A model generated the notes under the pieces. It was not told where the DNA came from and did not search any database. It saw only the letters and a list, made by a program, of their open reading frames with translations. Shown here piece after piece: positions 25,185-34,859 of a stretch of 64,000 bases of DNA (within the stretch, counting starts at the first letter, position 1; each line of letters starts with the position of its first letter). The translations under genes and the position numbers were made by a program. The DNA is from JAEZJZ01 sp050949055 (GTDB lineage: Bacteria; Bacillota; UBA994; UBA5500), in assembly GCA_050949055.1 (NCBI GenBank), contig JBMNFA010000009.1, forward strand, positions 434,001-498,000, in the 5' to 3' direction.

Positions 25185-25718
25185 ATGGATTTCATTCGCA
25201 TTGGTGAAAAGCTGGTCAGCCGGGAACGAATCATCCACATGATCGACCGGATATTGGAGCGGCGAGCCGCTGGTGCATCTCAACAGGAAGCGGCAAACGA
25301 GCTGGGGGTTGACCGCAGCTTTGTGTCCCGGCTAGAGACACTGGGGGAGATTCGCAAGGGCGGCAAGATATGCCTGATCGGCTTCCCTGTCTCCAATAAA
25401 GCGGAGCTGGAGTCGGTGGCCAGGGAATATGGCGTGGACTATTGCTTGCTGTTGACGGACAAAGAACGCTGGCAGATGGCTAATGAGTCCACTGGCACCG
25501 ACTTGATCAACGAGTTGATGCGCCTGATGGCTCTCATTCGCAGCTATGATACGGTCATCTTCATCGGCTCAAATATGCGCATCAACTTAGCTGAAGCGCT
25601 GACTGATCGGCAGCTGATTTCGATCAACATTGGTGAGTCCCCGATCCAAGGGGATCGCTACGTTGACCCCAATACTCTGCGTCAGATATTGGAGGGCTTG
25701 CGCGGCGTGCCCAACTGA
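25185..25718 (+). CDS. Helix-turn-helix DNA-binding protein, unknown target
   Basis: A 177-residue protein. Residues about 15-55 form a helix-turn-helix (AAGASQQEAANELGVDRSFVSRLETLG). The remainder contains alternating strands and helices (GKICLIGFPVSNKAELESVA, DTVIFIGSNMRINLAEAL) like a small Rossmann-type domain. I do not recognise the family. Following fabF by about 200 bp, it could regulate lipid genes, but that is only context. The RBS is weak (GGGGT 8 bases before ATG). Confidence 0.7.
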   Translation: MDFIRIGEKLVSRERIIHMIDRILERRAAGASQQEAANELGVDRSFVSRLETLGEIRKGGKICLIGFPVSNKAELESVAREYGVDYCLLLTDKERWQMANESTGTDLINELMRLMALIRSYDTVIFIGSNMRINLAEALTDRQLISINIGESPIQGDRYVDPNTLRQILEGLRGVPN

Positions 25719-25783
25719 GTGATCGCCAATACTGTACATCAAGCGCCTCCCAACTGGCATAAGGCTAGCTGGGGGGTGTTTTC

Positions 25784-26695
25784 ATGTCCAAAGTTCCTGT
25801 GTTTTATCGCCAGGCTTTGGTGGGCGAGCGCTTGCGCCACTATGGAACCTGGGCGAAATATGTTCCGCTGCCCGTGCTGCAGAGAGTGAGCAGCCTCTTG
25901 CCTGCCAAGCCGCTATGGCAGGAACTGATTCCCTGTGGGGACAAGCAGGTGGAGCTGTTGGTGGTGGCCGATGCCAAGCATAGACAAAGGGTGTCCAGCG
26001 CAGTCGCCGAAAATGCATCGGCTGCCACTGTATACTCGAGAAACCTTCCAGCTGCCCTCCATCGGCAGGATCGCTTTGCTGGTCGCCTCTTGAGCTTATG
26101 TCTGCTGCGGCGAATACTGCCCGATTTGGCGAGGCAGTTGCGGTTGTTTGGGGATCGGTTGGCCGTGGCCTTGGCTGTTGCTGACTGGGAGCGTTCGCTG
26201 TGGATATTGGGACTGGAACCTTACGCGCGTTCTATCACCGTGCTCTTGGAGCCTCGGGAAGGCGCCAAAGCGATAGGATACAGCGGAGTGGCTGTCAGGC
26301 AGTCTAGTTACGCTTCAGGCAGGGTAGATGCCCATATGTTGGTTTACTCACCCACACACCAGGAGAAGGTGCGCAGGCTATCTCTACGGCAGGATACGCT
26401 GTTGGTCTGTAGCGATGGTCTGACCTCGGATCCCTTCAACGGCTGTCTCTATCTGGATACTGACCTAACAACAGAACTGGGGCTGCCAGAGGTGATTTGG
26501 GCAGAGCGACAGGATCGATATCCTGTGTTGGAGACGGCCCTGACGGCTGCCTACACTCCCGCTCGAACAAGGACGTTACCGAATCACTTGTTTCGGCGTT
26601 TGAACTCCATGGAGCAAGCGTTATCCTGGAGTGCTTGGCCCTCATCATATCGTCTAGCCACGGAAGGAAATATTCAACTGAGGGGCGAAATATAG
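25784..26695 (+). CDS. Hypothetical protein, 303 residues
   Basis: An unrecognised protein starting MSKVPVFYRQALVGERLRHY. GGGGGG lies about 9 bases before the ATG. No signal peptide, membrane helix or cysteine motif stands out. The middle (RDRLAVALAVADWERSLW-like, then ITVLLEPREGAKAIGYSGVAV) suggests a mixed alpha/beta fold; VAVRQ and VDAHMLVYSP later could be beta strands. Codon use resembles that of its neighbours. It could be a lineage-specific gene with a sporulation or envelope role, but nothing in the sequence says so. Confidence 0.6.
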   Translation: MSKVPVFYRQALVGERLRHYGTWAKYVPLPVLQRVSSLLPAKPLWQELIPCGDKQVELLVVADAKHRQRVSSAVAENASAATVYSRNLPAALHRQDRFAGRLLSLCLLRRILPDLARQLRLFGDRLAVALAVADWERSLWILGLEPYARSITVLLEPREGAKAIGYSGVAVRQSSYASGRVDAHMLVYSPTHQEKVRRLSLRQDTLLVCSDGLTSDPFNGCLYLDTDLTTELGLPEVIWAERQDRYPVLETALTAAYTPARTRTLPNHLFRRLNSMEQALSWSAWPSSYRLATEGNIQLRGEI

Positions 26696-26739
26696 AGGAG
26701 TCTTTAGCGTCGCCCAAAGTCGCAATTTGCCAATTTGCA

Positions 26740-26768
26740 TTGACAGCCAAATCTTTCACTCGTATAAT
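26740..26768 (+). promoter_or_regulatory. Consensus promoter of greA
   Basis: Perfect TTGACA at 26740-26745 and TATAAT at 26763-26768 with a 17 bp gap. The start would be near 26775, giving a leader of about 230 bases. Confidence 0.85.
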
Positions 26769-26774
26769 GTTGGC

Positions 26775-27006
26775 GCTAAGGGCCGGGTGGTGCCGGTATC
26801 TACCAAATTGTGGGCTTGAGCAGTCTAGCTCAGGGGGATCTTGGGAAACGTTGGTCATCTTAGCTCGTCCCCAGGCCCGCATACTTTGAAATGAAAGCAC
26901 ATATCATAAAGCACGCACCGACCGCCCGGCTCGCTCGGTGACGTTTTGGCTCTGGCCCATATCAGAGTCCGGATAGAAGTAACAGTGAGGTAAAGGAGAG
27001 AGAAAC
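26775..27006 (+). promoter_or_regulatory. Long greA leader with hairpins
   Basis: The leader holds GAGC-agtcta-GCTC near 26817 and a CACCGA...TCGGTG hairpin at 26916-26940 followed by ACGTTTTGG, which could be an attenuator. No known riboswitch pattern is recognised. The RBS AAAGGAGAG lies just before greA. Confidence 0.35.
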
Positions 27007-27504
27007 ATGGCGGAGAAACAAATCCTGCTCACAGCAGAAGGCTTGAAGAAGCTCGAGCAGGAGCTAGACTACCTGAAGACAGTCAGACGCAAAGAAGTGG
27101 CGGAGCGCATCAAAGCCGCAATCGAATTTGGAGACCTCAGCGAGAACTCTGAGTACGATGATGCTAAAAACGAACAGGCATTCGTCGAGGGTCGTATTGC
27201 AGCGTTAGAGAAAAGCCTGCGCAACGTCCGATTGATCGATGCCAACGATATCGCCGGCGATCACGTCAGTGTTGGCACAGTAGTAAAGGTAAAGGACATG
27301 GAGTTCGGCGACGAGCTGGAATACACTATCGTGGGTTCTCCAGAAGCCAACCCCATGCAGGGGCGAATTTCGGATGAGTCCCCAGTTGGCAAGGCACTCC
27401 TAGGAAAACGGGTGGGAGAGCAGGTTGAGATTGTGGTGCCGGCCGGGGTGATCAAATACGAAGTGTTAGGTATTAATGGTGGCGGATTGGCGGGCGCGGT
27501 TTAG
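27007..27504 (+). CDS. greA: Transcription elongation factor GreA
   Basis: A 165-residue GreA: N-terminal coiled coil (LTAEGLKKLEQELDYLKT to AALEKSL) with the acidic tip DLSENSEYDDAKNEQ, and a C-terminal FKBP-like domain (VGTVVKVKDMEFGDELEYTIVG). It enters the RNA polymerase channel and stimulates cleavage of backtracked RNA. It is slightly longer than the usual 158 residues because of a GGGLAGAV tail. It has its own strong promoter and is followed by the rRNA operon. Confidence 0.95.
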   Translation: MAEKQILLTAEGLKKLEQELDYLKTVRRKEVAERIKAAIEFGDLSENSEYDDAKNEQAFVEGRIAALEKSLRNVRLIDANDIAGDHVSVGTVVKVKDMEFGDELEYTIVGSPEANPMQGRISDESPVGKALLGKRVGEQVEIVVPAGVIKYEVLGINGGGLAGAV

Positions 27505-27673
27505 GCCGTGCCCTGCTCCTTTCGTGTGGAGAATGTGGTCCATAAGCGTGCTGGCTTGGACTAATTGGCTGGCTTAGCTTGACGCAGCTAGTAGGCCTGT
27601 TTGTCTACGCAGCACTGTACAATCAAAGAAAGAAGGCCTGAAGTTCACGCACCAAGGCACCAACAATTACCGC

Positions 27674-27703
27674 TTGCCTTGGGTCGATGGAACCTGCTAT
27701 ATT
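27674..27703 (+). promoter_or_regulatory. rRNA operon promoter P1
   Basis: TTGCCT at 27674-27679 and TATATT at 27698-27703, 18 bp apart with an extended TGC. A terminator-like hairpin follows at 27714. Confidence 0.5.
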
Positions 27704-27713
27704 AGTCAGGCGA

Positions 27714-27746
27714 CCCGCCTGGGTAGCGAATTCAGGTGGGCTTTTG
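27714..27746 (+). terminator. Hairpin between the two rRNA promoters
   Basis: CCCGCCTG at 27714-27721 pairs with CAGGTGGG at 27733-27740 (one G-U), followed by CTTTTG. It may end P1 or upstream transcripts. Confidence 0.5.
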
Positions 27747-27752
27747 TATCTC

Positions 27753-27782
27753 TTGACAAGCGACAAAATCCTGTGCTAACAT
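27753..27782 (+). promoter_or_regulatory. rRNA operon promoter P2
   Basis: TTGACA at 27753-27758 and TAACAT at 27777-27782, 18 bp apart. The following leader to 28051 contains the hairpin CCCCG-ccataacga-CGGGG near 27847 and the pre-rRNA segment CTTGAAAACTGAACAATG. No gene is seen in 27505-28051. Confidence 0.6.
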
Positions 27783-28051
27783 TACTAATGCGACATTGAG
27801 AAGTGAGCGCTTGAGAGATGTGCGGCGAGAAGTTGGTTGTGAGAAGCCCCGCCATAACGACGGGGAGATACTTCAAGCTTTCCAAGCGCACTAGAACCTT
27901 GAAAACTGAACAATGATGGAGCCAGATGAAAATCTGGGTTCAGTCGGCGACGGAAGTCGTCGACGAAATACCCGTTTTTTCCTTGGGAGCGAAGCTCCAA
28001 AAGGGAAACAGATTAAGTAATTTCGAGAGCCACAGGCTCGTTCGATACAAG

Positions 28052-29566
<1,515 letters not shown>

Positions 29567-29576
29567 GGGAGAATAG

Positions 29577-29725
29577 AAGTCAGAGGTCAGAAGTCGGAAG
29601 TCCGAGAGGACGGAAGGCTGGGCCTTCTGCTCTAAATCCTAGGTCGATTGTCTGGTTGTGGGTGCAGGAAGAATGAAGAGCATGAGGCAGGAATCTGACC
29701 TCTAACCTCTGACCTCCGACATCCA
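29577..29725. repeat. Inverted pair of heptamer arrays, ARGTCRG type, after 16S
   Basis: 29577-29600 reads AAGTCAG, AGGTCAG, AAGTCGG, AAGTCCG. 29692-29725 holds the complement (TCTGACC, TCTAACC, TCTGACC, TCCGACA). The two arms could form a long stem right after the 16S 3' end. Confidence 0.7.
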
Positions 29726-29761
29726 TCACTCCATCATTGTTTGGTTTTGAAGGTTCTAAAT

Positions 29762-29898
29762 GAGAAGTGAGATATAAGTAGTGGAAGTGAGAACGCTTAT
29801 CCCGACCGCTCCTCTCACAACTAGAACCTTTTTAATGCTGAGAGTGTCGGAGTGAAGAAGGGCCTAATCCCATCACTCACCTCCCACCTCTCACCACC
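29762..29898. repeat. Inverted pair of heptamer arrays, ARGTGRG type, before tRNA-Ile
   Basis: Plus-strand AAGTGAG units at about 29764 and 29784 face CACTCAC, CTCCCAC, CTCTCAC at 29874-29893. The fifth base is G in both arms, unlike the C-type pair just upstream. Confidence 0.55.
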
Positions 29899-29902
29899 CA
29901 AC

Positions 29903-29981
29903 GGGCCTATAGCTCAGTCCTGGTTAGAGCGCGCGCCTGATAAGCGCGAGGTCAGTGGTTCGAGTCCACTTAGGCCCACCA
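29903..29981 (+). tRNA. tRNA-Ile (GAT)
   Basis: Acceptor GGGCCTA with TAGGCCC, anticodon loop with GAT at 29959-29961, T-arm GGTTCGAGTCC, encoded CCA. It lies in the 16S-23S spacer, as usual. Confidence 0.95.
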
Positions 29982-29987
29982 TAATTT

Positions 29988-30037
29988 AGAAGTTAGAGGT
30001 TGGAGGCTAGAAGTTTGCATTAAACTTCCAACATCCA
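29988..30037. repeat. Inverted heptamer arrays, ARGTTRG type, between tRNA-Ile and tRNA-Ala
   Basis: AAGTTAG, AGGTTGG, AGGCTAG, AAGTTTG are followed after a short loop by AAACTTCC and AACATCC. The fifth base is mostly T here. Confidence 0.55.
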
Positions 30038-30041
30038 AAGT

Positions 30042-30117
30042 GGGGGTGTAGCTCAGCTGGGAGAGCACCTGCCTTGCAAGCAGGGGGTCAGCGGTTCGAA
30101 CCCGCTCATCTCCACCA
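30042..30117 (+). tRNA. tRNA-Ala (TGC)
   Basis: Acceptor GGGGGTG pairs with CATCTCC (two G-U pairs), the anticodon TGC lies at 30075-30077, the T-arm is GGTTCGAACCC and CCA is encoded. Confidence 0.93.
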
Positions 30118-30372
30118 TTTGCTTTTCCGCTACGCGGAAAGCAAACTGAAGAGCAACATCATCTCCAGAAAGTACAGCTTGCTGCTGAAGCAGCCAGCGT
30201 GCTAATATAAGTTTCCGCCCAATGAGGCGGAGTCAGCATGAGAGAGAACAGATGGTCAATCTGACCTCTGGTCTCCGACATCTGACATCCCGAGCAAGCT
30301 ACGCTTGCTCGCAGCACCTTGAAAACTGCACAGTAATTTCATCGGAGAGTTTTCTCTATGATGCGCGAATTA
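30118..30372 (+). other. Spacer between tRNA-Ala and 23S
   Basis: Contains a strong hairpin at 30118-30145 (TTTGCTTTTCCGC, TAC, GCGGAAAGCAAA), a single C-type heptamer array at 30254-30292 read on the minus strand, and the pre-23S segment ACCTTGAAAACTGCACAG. No gene. Confidence 0.5.
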
Positions 30373-30894
30373 GGTCAAGCTACAAAGAGCGCACGGAGGA
30401 TGCCTAGGCGCTAGGAGCCGAAGAAGGACGTGGCCATCTGCGAAAAGCCTCGGGGAGTCGAAAGCAGACATTGATCCGGGGATGTCCGAATGGGGGAACC
30501 CACAAGGGAGAAGCCCTTGTATCCTTAACTGAACACATAGGTTAAGGAAGGCAACCAGGTGAACTGAAACATCTAAGTAGCCTGAGGAAAAGAAAAAATC
30601 ATTGATTCCCTAAGTAGTGGCGAGCGAACGGGGAAGAGCCCAAACTCTATCTACGGAATAGGCTGACACCGTTGTAGATAGAGGGTAGAGGGACTGTCGG
30701 CTCACATGTCAGAGTGAGCAAGGAGTCAAAAATCCAGTTGTTAGGCGAAGCGGCCTGGAAAGGCCCGCCATAGGAAGTAAAAGCCTTGTAGTCAAAAACA
30801 ATTGGACTTCTGACAGGATCCCAAGTAACACGGGACACGAGGAATCCCGTGCGAATCCGGGAGGACCACCTCCTAAGGCTAAATACTCCCTAGC

Positions 30895-30934
<40 letters not shown>

Positions 30935-30992
30935 CACCCCGGGAGGGGAGTGAAATAGAACCTGAAACCGTGTGCTTACAAGCAGTCAGAGC

Positions 30993-31096
30993 ATTATTCA
31001 GAGGTCAGAGGTCAGAGGTCAGAAGTCAGAAGAGAAGCTGGCGGAGCCAGCAACAATCGAATCCGACATCTGATTTCCGACCTCCGACTTCTGAAG
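30993..31096 (+). repeat. 23S IVS 1 (helix 25), heptamer-bounded, non-coding
   Basis: About 104 bases inserted between AGTCAGAGC and GTGATGGCGTGCC, where other bacteria have a short stem-loop I place in helix 25. The left arm is CAGAGGT three times, then CAGAAGT and CAGAAGA. The right arm has matching reversed heptamers (CCGACAT, CTGATTT, CCGACCT, CCGACTT). The two arms would form a long stem for RNase III-like excision. Confidence 0.8.
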
Positions 31097-31716
31097 TGTG
31101 ATGGCGTGCCTTTTGTAGAATGAACCGGCGAGTTACGTTATGCAGCGAGGTTAAGTCGAAGAGACGGAGCCGAAGCGAAAGCGAGTCTGAACAGGGCGAT
31201 TGAGTTGCATGATGTAGACCCGAAACCGGGTGATCTACCCATGGCCAGAGTGAAGCGGAGGTAAGACTTCGTGGAGGCTCGAACACACCAGCGTTGAAAA
31301 GCTGGGTGATGAGCTGTGGGTAGGGGTGAAATGCCAATCGAACTCGGAGATAGCTGGTTCTCCCCGAAATAGCTTTAGGGCTAGCCTCAAGACAAGAGTA
31401 CAGGAGGTAGAGCACTGATTGGGCTAGGGGCCTTATCAGGTTACCGAACCTAGTCAAACTACGAATGCCTGTTACTTGATGCTTGGGAGTCAGACTGCGA
31501 GTGCTAAGATCCGTAGTCAAAAGGGAAACAGCCCAGACCATCAGCTAAGGTCCCCAAGTACGAGCTAAGTGGAAAAGGATGTGGAGCTGCAAAGACAACC
31601 AGGATGTTGGCTTAGAAGCAGCCACTCATTCAAAGAGTGCGTAATAGCTCACTGGTCAAGTGGCTCTGCGCCGAAAATGTAACGGGGCTCAAGCTCGTCA
31701 CCGAAGCTATGGATTG

Positions 31717-32138
31717 ATAGAGGTCAGATGTCAGAGGTCGGAGGTCGGAATGGATGATAAGAACCTATAAGGATCTCGAAGTGTATCAGCGGTCATATAG
31801 GTTAGCGGTGGAAATGCATCAATTGGCATTGAAGCTGCCGCAGCGCGAGCAATATGGTTTGGGCGATCAAATCAGACGCGCCGCGCTGAGCATCCCATTG
31901 AACATTGCAGAAGGATACGGCAGATCAAGTGCGGAATTTAAACGATTCTTACGAATTGGTTTAGGTTCTTGTAACGAAGTCCGTGTTCTAATTGATTTCC
32001 TGTCCGATCTGAAGTACATTGACACAGATGTCTATACCAGATTGTTGGAGGAGTTATGAAACGTTAGCTAAGCAGTTGTACAGACTGGAGGCTAACTGGC
32101 GAACCCTCTGACTTCTGACTTCCGACATCTGACCTCCG
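31717..32138 (+). repeat. 23S IVS 2 (helix 45), heptamer-bounded, S23-type frame inside
   Basis: About 420 bases between CCGAAGCTATGGATTG and CAGTGGTAGGGGAGCG, in helix 45, a classic IVS site. The left end has AGGTCAG, ATGTCAG, AGGTCGG, AGGTCGG; the right end has the complement (TCTGACT, TCTGACT, TCCGACA, TCTGACC). The interior carries a frameshifted four-helix-bundle gene. Confidence 0.85.
31754..32111 (+). pseudogene. Four-helix-bundle (S23-type) rRNA-IVS protein, frameshifted at the C-terminus
   Basis: An intact start, ATG 31754, reads IRTYKDLEVYQRSYRLAVEM and includes the family hallmark IRRAALSIPLNIAEGYGRSS. The frame stops at TGA 32057-32059 after LLEEL (101 residues). In the +1 frame the expected ending follows at once: SYETLAKQLYRLEANWRTL, stop at 32109-32111. 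A 2-base loss in GGAGGAGAG would explain it. The protein may still fold without the last half-helix, or the gene may be dead. The RBS GGAGG at 31740-31744 is supplied by the heptamer array. The family is tied to 23S insertions; its role is unknown. Confidence 0.85.
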
Positions 32139-32628
32139 TCAGTGGTAGGGGAGCGTACTGTACACGTTGAAGCAGTACCGTAAGGAGCTGTGGAGAGTAC
32201 AGCAGTGAGAATGCCGGTATGAGTAGCGAAAAGACAGGTGAGAATCCTGTCCGCCGAAAACCCAAGGATTCCTGAGGAAGGATCGTCCGCTCAGGGTAAG
32301 TCGGGGCCTAAGCCGAGGGCGAGAGCCGTAGGCGATGGACAACTGGTTGAAATTCCAGTACCACCGAAGTCCGTTATGAGCGAAGGGGTGACGCAGGAAG
32401 GTAGGCCAAGCACGCCGTTGGTTGAGCGTGCCTAAGCAGGTAGGCAGGTCAGATAGGCAAATCCGTCTGGCCATATGCTGAGATGCAAATGCGAGCGAAA
32501 ATTAAGTAGCGAAGTGGTTGAACCTACACTGCCAAGAAAAGCCTCTAGCCAGGACTAGGTGCCCGTACCGTAAACCGACACAGGTGGGTGAGGAGAGAAT
32601 CCTAAGGCGCGCGGGAAAACCCTCGTTA

Positions 32629-32674
<46 letters not shown>

Positions 32675-32816
32675 CGCTATGGTTAAGAGCCAGAGGAGGC
32701 CGCAGAAAAGTGGCCCAAGCGACTGTTTACCAAAAACACAGGTCTCTGCGAAGTCGCAAGACGAAGTATAGGGGCTGACACCTGCCCGGTGCTGGAAGGT
32801 TAAGGGGAGGGCTTAT

Positions 32817-33123
32817 CCGGCACTCAACTCTGTATACCTGGAGGATAGTTATGTATTACGTCTATGTGATACAGAATGAATCAGGAGTAAGATATTTAGG
32901 TTTCACATCCTGTCTCAAGACCAGACTTGATGCTCATAACCAAGGCCTAGTGAAGTCAACTAAAGGCCATGAATGGGAATTTGTGTATTATGAGGCATAT
33001 AAGTCTGAAGAAGATGCAAGGAGACGAGAACGAAACCTGAAGAAGTCAGGGCAAGCACGAAGATGGTTGAAAGAACGCATTTCGACCAGTGTGCAGCTCT
33101 AGGTGTGTGGAGTTGAGTGCCGG
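32817..33123 (+). mobile_element. 23S IVS 3 (helix 68) with GIY-YIG gene and terminal inverted repeats
   Basis: A 307 bp insertion between GGTTAAGGGGAGGGCTTAT and AGAAGGTCTGAACCGAAGCCC, where a short loop I place in helix 68 normally lies. Perfect 14 bp ends, CCGGCACTCAACTC and GAGTTGAGTGCCGG (15 bp with the flanking T/A). Only one gene, for a GIY-YIG nuclease, fits inside. The same end sequence bounds the insertion at 34042. I call it a mobile element by inference; no target duplication can be proved. Confidence 0.7.
32851..33102 (+). CDS. Single-domain GIY-YIG endonuclease, encoded inside 23S rRNA
   Basis: An 83-residue protein of the UvrC-type GIY-YIG (YhbQ-like) family. YYVYVIQNESG and RYLGFT form the two signature strands, an arginine follows in CLKTRLDAHN, and the catalytic glutamate is in ARRRERNLKK. 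Only the nuclease domain is present, with no DNA-binding extension beyond a basic tail. GGAGG lies 6 bases before the ATG. The start and stop fall inside the 14 bp terminal repeats. By analogy with homing nucleases it may cut rDNA to spread the insertion, but free-standing relatives act in repair, so the role is a guess. Confidence 0.85.
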   Translation: MYYVYVIQNESGVRYLGFTSCLKTRLDAHNQGLVKSTKGHEWEFVYYEAYKSEEDARRRERNLKKSGQARRWLKERISTSVQL

Positions 33124-33146
33124 AGAAGGTCTGAACCGAAGCCCCA

Positions 33147-33197
<51 letters not shown>

Positions 33198-33482
33198 AGG
33201 TAAGTTCTGACCCGCACGAATGGTGTAACGATTTGGGCGCTGTCTCAACGAGGGACCCGGTGAAATTGAAATACCTGTGAAGATGCAGGTTACCTGCGAC
33301 TGGACAGAAAGACCCCGTAGAGCTTTACTGCAGCCTGACATTGGATTCTGGTACTTCATGTACAGGATAGGTGGGAGACAGAGAAGCCGGGACGCTAGTC
33401 TCGGTGGAGTCGAGCTTGGGATACCACCCTTGAAGTATCGGAATTCTAACCTGGAGCCCTGAATCGGGTTTGGGGACAGTGT

Positions 33483-33515
<33 letters not shown>

Positions 33516-33693
33516 CAAAGAGTAACGGAGGCGTCCAAAGGTTCCCTCAGCGCGGTTGGGAATCGCGCAAAGAGTGTAAAGGCAGAAGGGAGCTTGACTG
33601 CGAGACGAACAGGTCGAGCAGGGACGAAAGTCGGGCTTAGTGATCCGGCGGCACCGAGTGGAAGGGCCGTCGCTTAACGGATAAAAGCTACCT

Positions 33694-33724
<31 letters not shown>

Positions 33725-33725
33725 C

Positions 33726-33818
<93 letters not shown>

Positions 33819-33826
33819 TGGTACGT

Positions 33827-33869
<43 letters not shown>

Positions 33870-33894
33870 TCGCAGGCGCAGGAGATTTGAGAGG

Positions 33895-33927
<33 letters not shown>

Positions 33928-34041
33928 AGACCGCTGGTGTACCAGTTGTCCTGCCAAGGGCAGTGCTGGGTAGCCAAGTCTGGCTGGGATAAACGCTGAA
34001 AGCATCTAAGCGTGAAACCCACCTCAAGATGAGATCTCCCA

Positions 34042-34134
34042 CCCGGCACTCAACTTTTTCTATCAGATTAAGAGTCTAGCTGCTCAACAAGAGCAACCTA
34101 GGCATGCAAAGGGTAGAAAAAGTTGAGTGCCGGG
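34042..34134 (+). mobile_element. 23S IVS 4 (helix 98), non-coding miniature with the same ends as IVS 3
   Basis: A 93 bp insertion near the 23S 3' end, after GATGAGATCTCCCA, at a site I place in helix 98. Perfect 21 bp arms begin CCCGGCACTCAACT and end AGTTGAGTGCCGGG. The outer 13 bases are identical to those of IVS 3. The interior has an imperfect hairpin around GCTGCTC-aacaa-GAGCA and no frame. It looks like an internally deleted or non-autonomous version. Confidence 0.7.
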
Positions 34135-34299
34135 GTAAGACCCCAGGCAGACTACCTGGTAGATAGGCCGGATGTGTAATCGCTGAGAGGCGTTTAGCTG
34201 ACCGGTACTAATAGGTCGAGGGCTTGATTTAATTCACATCACAGGAATCTCAATGATGAATTACTGTTCAGTTTTGAAGGTGTTGGCATAGCCAGCTGG

Positions 34300-34350
34300 C
34301 GTCACCCTGAGCGCGAAGGATCCAGATTCCTCGCCCAGCTCGGAATGACA
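34300..34350. repeat. Dispersed GTCATTCCGAGC-type palindrome in the 23S-5S spacer
   Basis: GTCACCCTGAGC at 34301-34312 faces GCTCGGAATGAC at 34338-34349, with GAAGGATC and GATTCCTCG between. Similar elements are scattered through many clostridial genomes (recalled, not checked). Confidence 0.5.
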
Positions 34351-34367
34351 AGAGCAGTGAAGTAAGA

Positions 34368-34402
34368 GGTTCCAACCTCCAACTTCTAATCTCCAACATC
34401 CA
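34368..34402 (-). repeat. Heptamer array, ARGTTRG type, upstream of 5S
   Basis: On the minus strand: ATGTTGG, AGATTAG, AAGTTGG, AGGTTGG. The fifth base is T throughout. Confidence 0.65.
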
Positions 34403-34407
34403 AATTG

Positions 34408-34519
<112 letters not shown>

Positions 34520-34529
34520 ACTAATGTCA

Positions 34530-34567
34530 GGGGACAAACCTTAGCAGGAAGCTTAAGGCCTGTCCCC
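34530..34567. repeat. Palindrome after 5S
   Basis: GGGGACA at 34530-34536 pairs with TGTCCCC at 34561-34567, with an inner ACCTTA/TAAGG stem. It may be a processing signal, or a remote relative of the GGGGAC palindromes. Confidence 0.4.
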
Positions 34568-34572
34568 ATTGT

Positions 34573-34647
34573 TCCTCAGTAGCTCAACGGCAGAGCAACC
34601 GGCTGTTAACCGGTAGGTTGTAAGTTCGAATCTTACCTGAGGAGCCA
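34573..34647 (+). tRNA. tRNA-Asn (GTT)
   Basis: Acceptor TCCTCAG with CTGAGGA, discriminator G, anticodon GTT at 34605-34607, T-arm AAGTTCGAATCTT, encoded CCA. Last gene of the rRNA operon. Confidence 0.95.
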
Positions 34648-34654
34648 GCCTTTA

Positions 34655-34686
34655 GGCCGCTTCGTTTATGCGAAGCGGCTTTTTTG
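34655..34686 (+). terminator. Terminator of the rRNA operon
   Basis: GCCGCTTCG and CGAAGCGGC with a TTTATG loop, followed by six T. Confidence 0.9.
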
Positions 34687-34786
34687 GTTGTGCTGAGGGA
34701 CTGACGCTACCCGTAAAGAGGGCCTGCCCCCACCGCCCCACCGTTTCACCGCCTCTTTGCCGCGAATAACTCTATACCGGAAAGAT

Positions 34787-34815
34787 TTGTACAAGCCAAC
34801 TGGTTATGCTATGAT
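34787..34815 (+). promoter_or_regulatory. Promoter of guaB
   Basis: TTGTAC at 34787-34792 and TATGAT at 34810-34815, 17 bp apart, with an extended TGC. Confidence 0.7.
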
Positions 34816-34859
34816 AGAACATAATTTTTTGCCACTTATCGAAGGGGAGTTGATGGGTC

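Noticed and set aside
25021..25242. 73-codon frame after fabF starting at GTG with GGGAGGAG upstream
   Set aside because: It overlaps the HTH gene by 58 bases in another frame, its codon use lacks the usual third-position pattern and the product resembles nothing. A short leader peptide is not fully excluded.
31026..31541. 171-codon minus-strand frame across 23S rRNA
   Set aside because: It is antisense to conserved rRNA; the long frame follows from rRNA composition. The same holds for other frames in 28052-34229, except the S23-type and GIY-YIG genes.
32817..33123. Self-splicing group I intron with a homing nuclease
   Set aside because: About 55 non-coding bases besides the gene are too few for an intron core, and the ends form a simple long stem as in IVSs. 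A covariance search would settle it.
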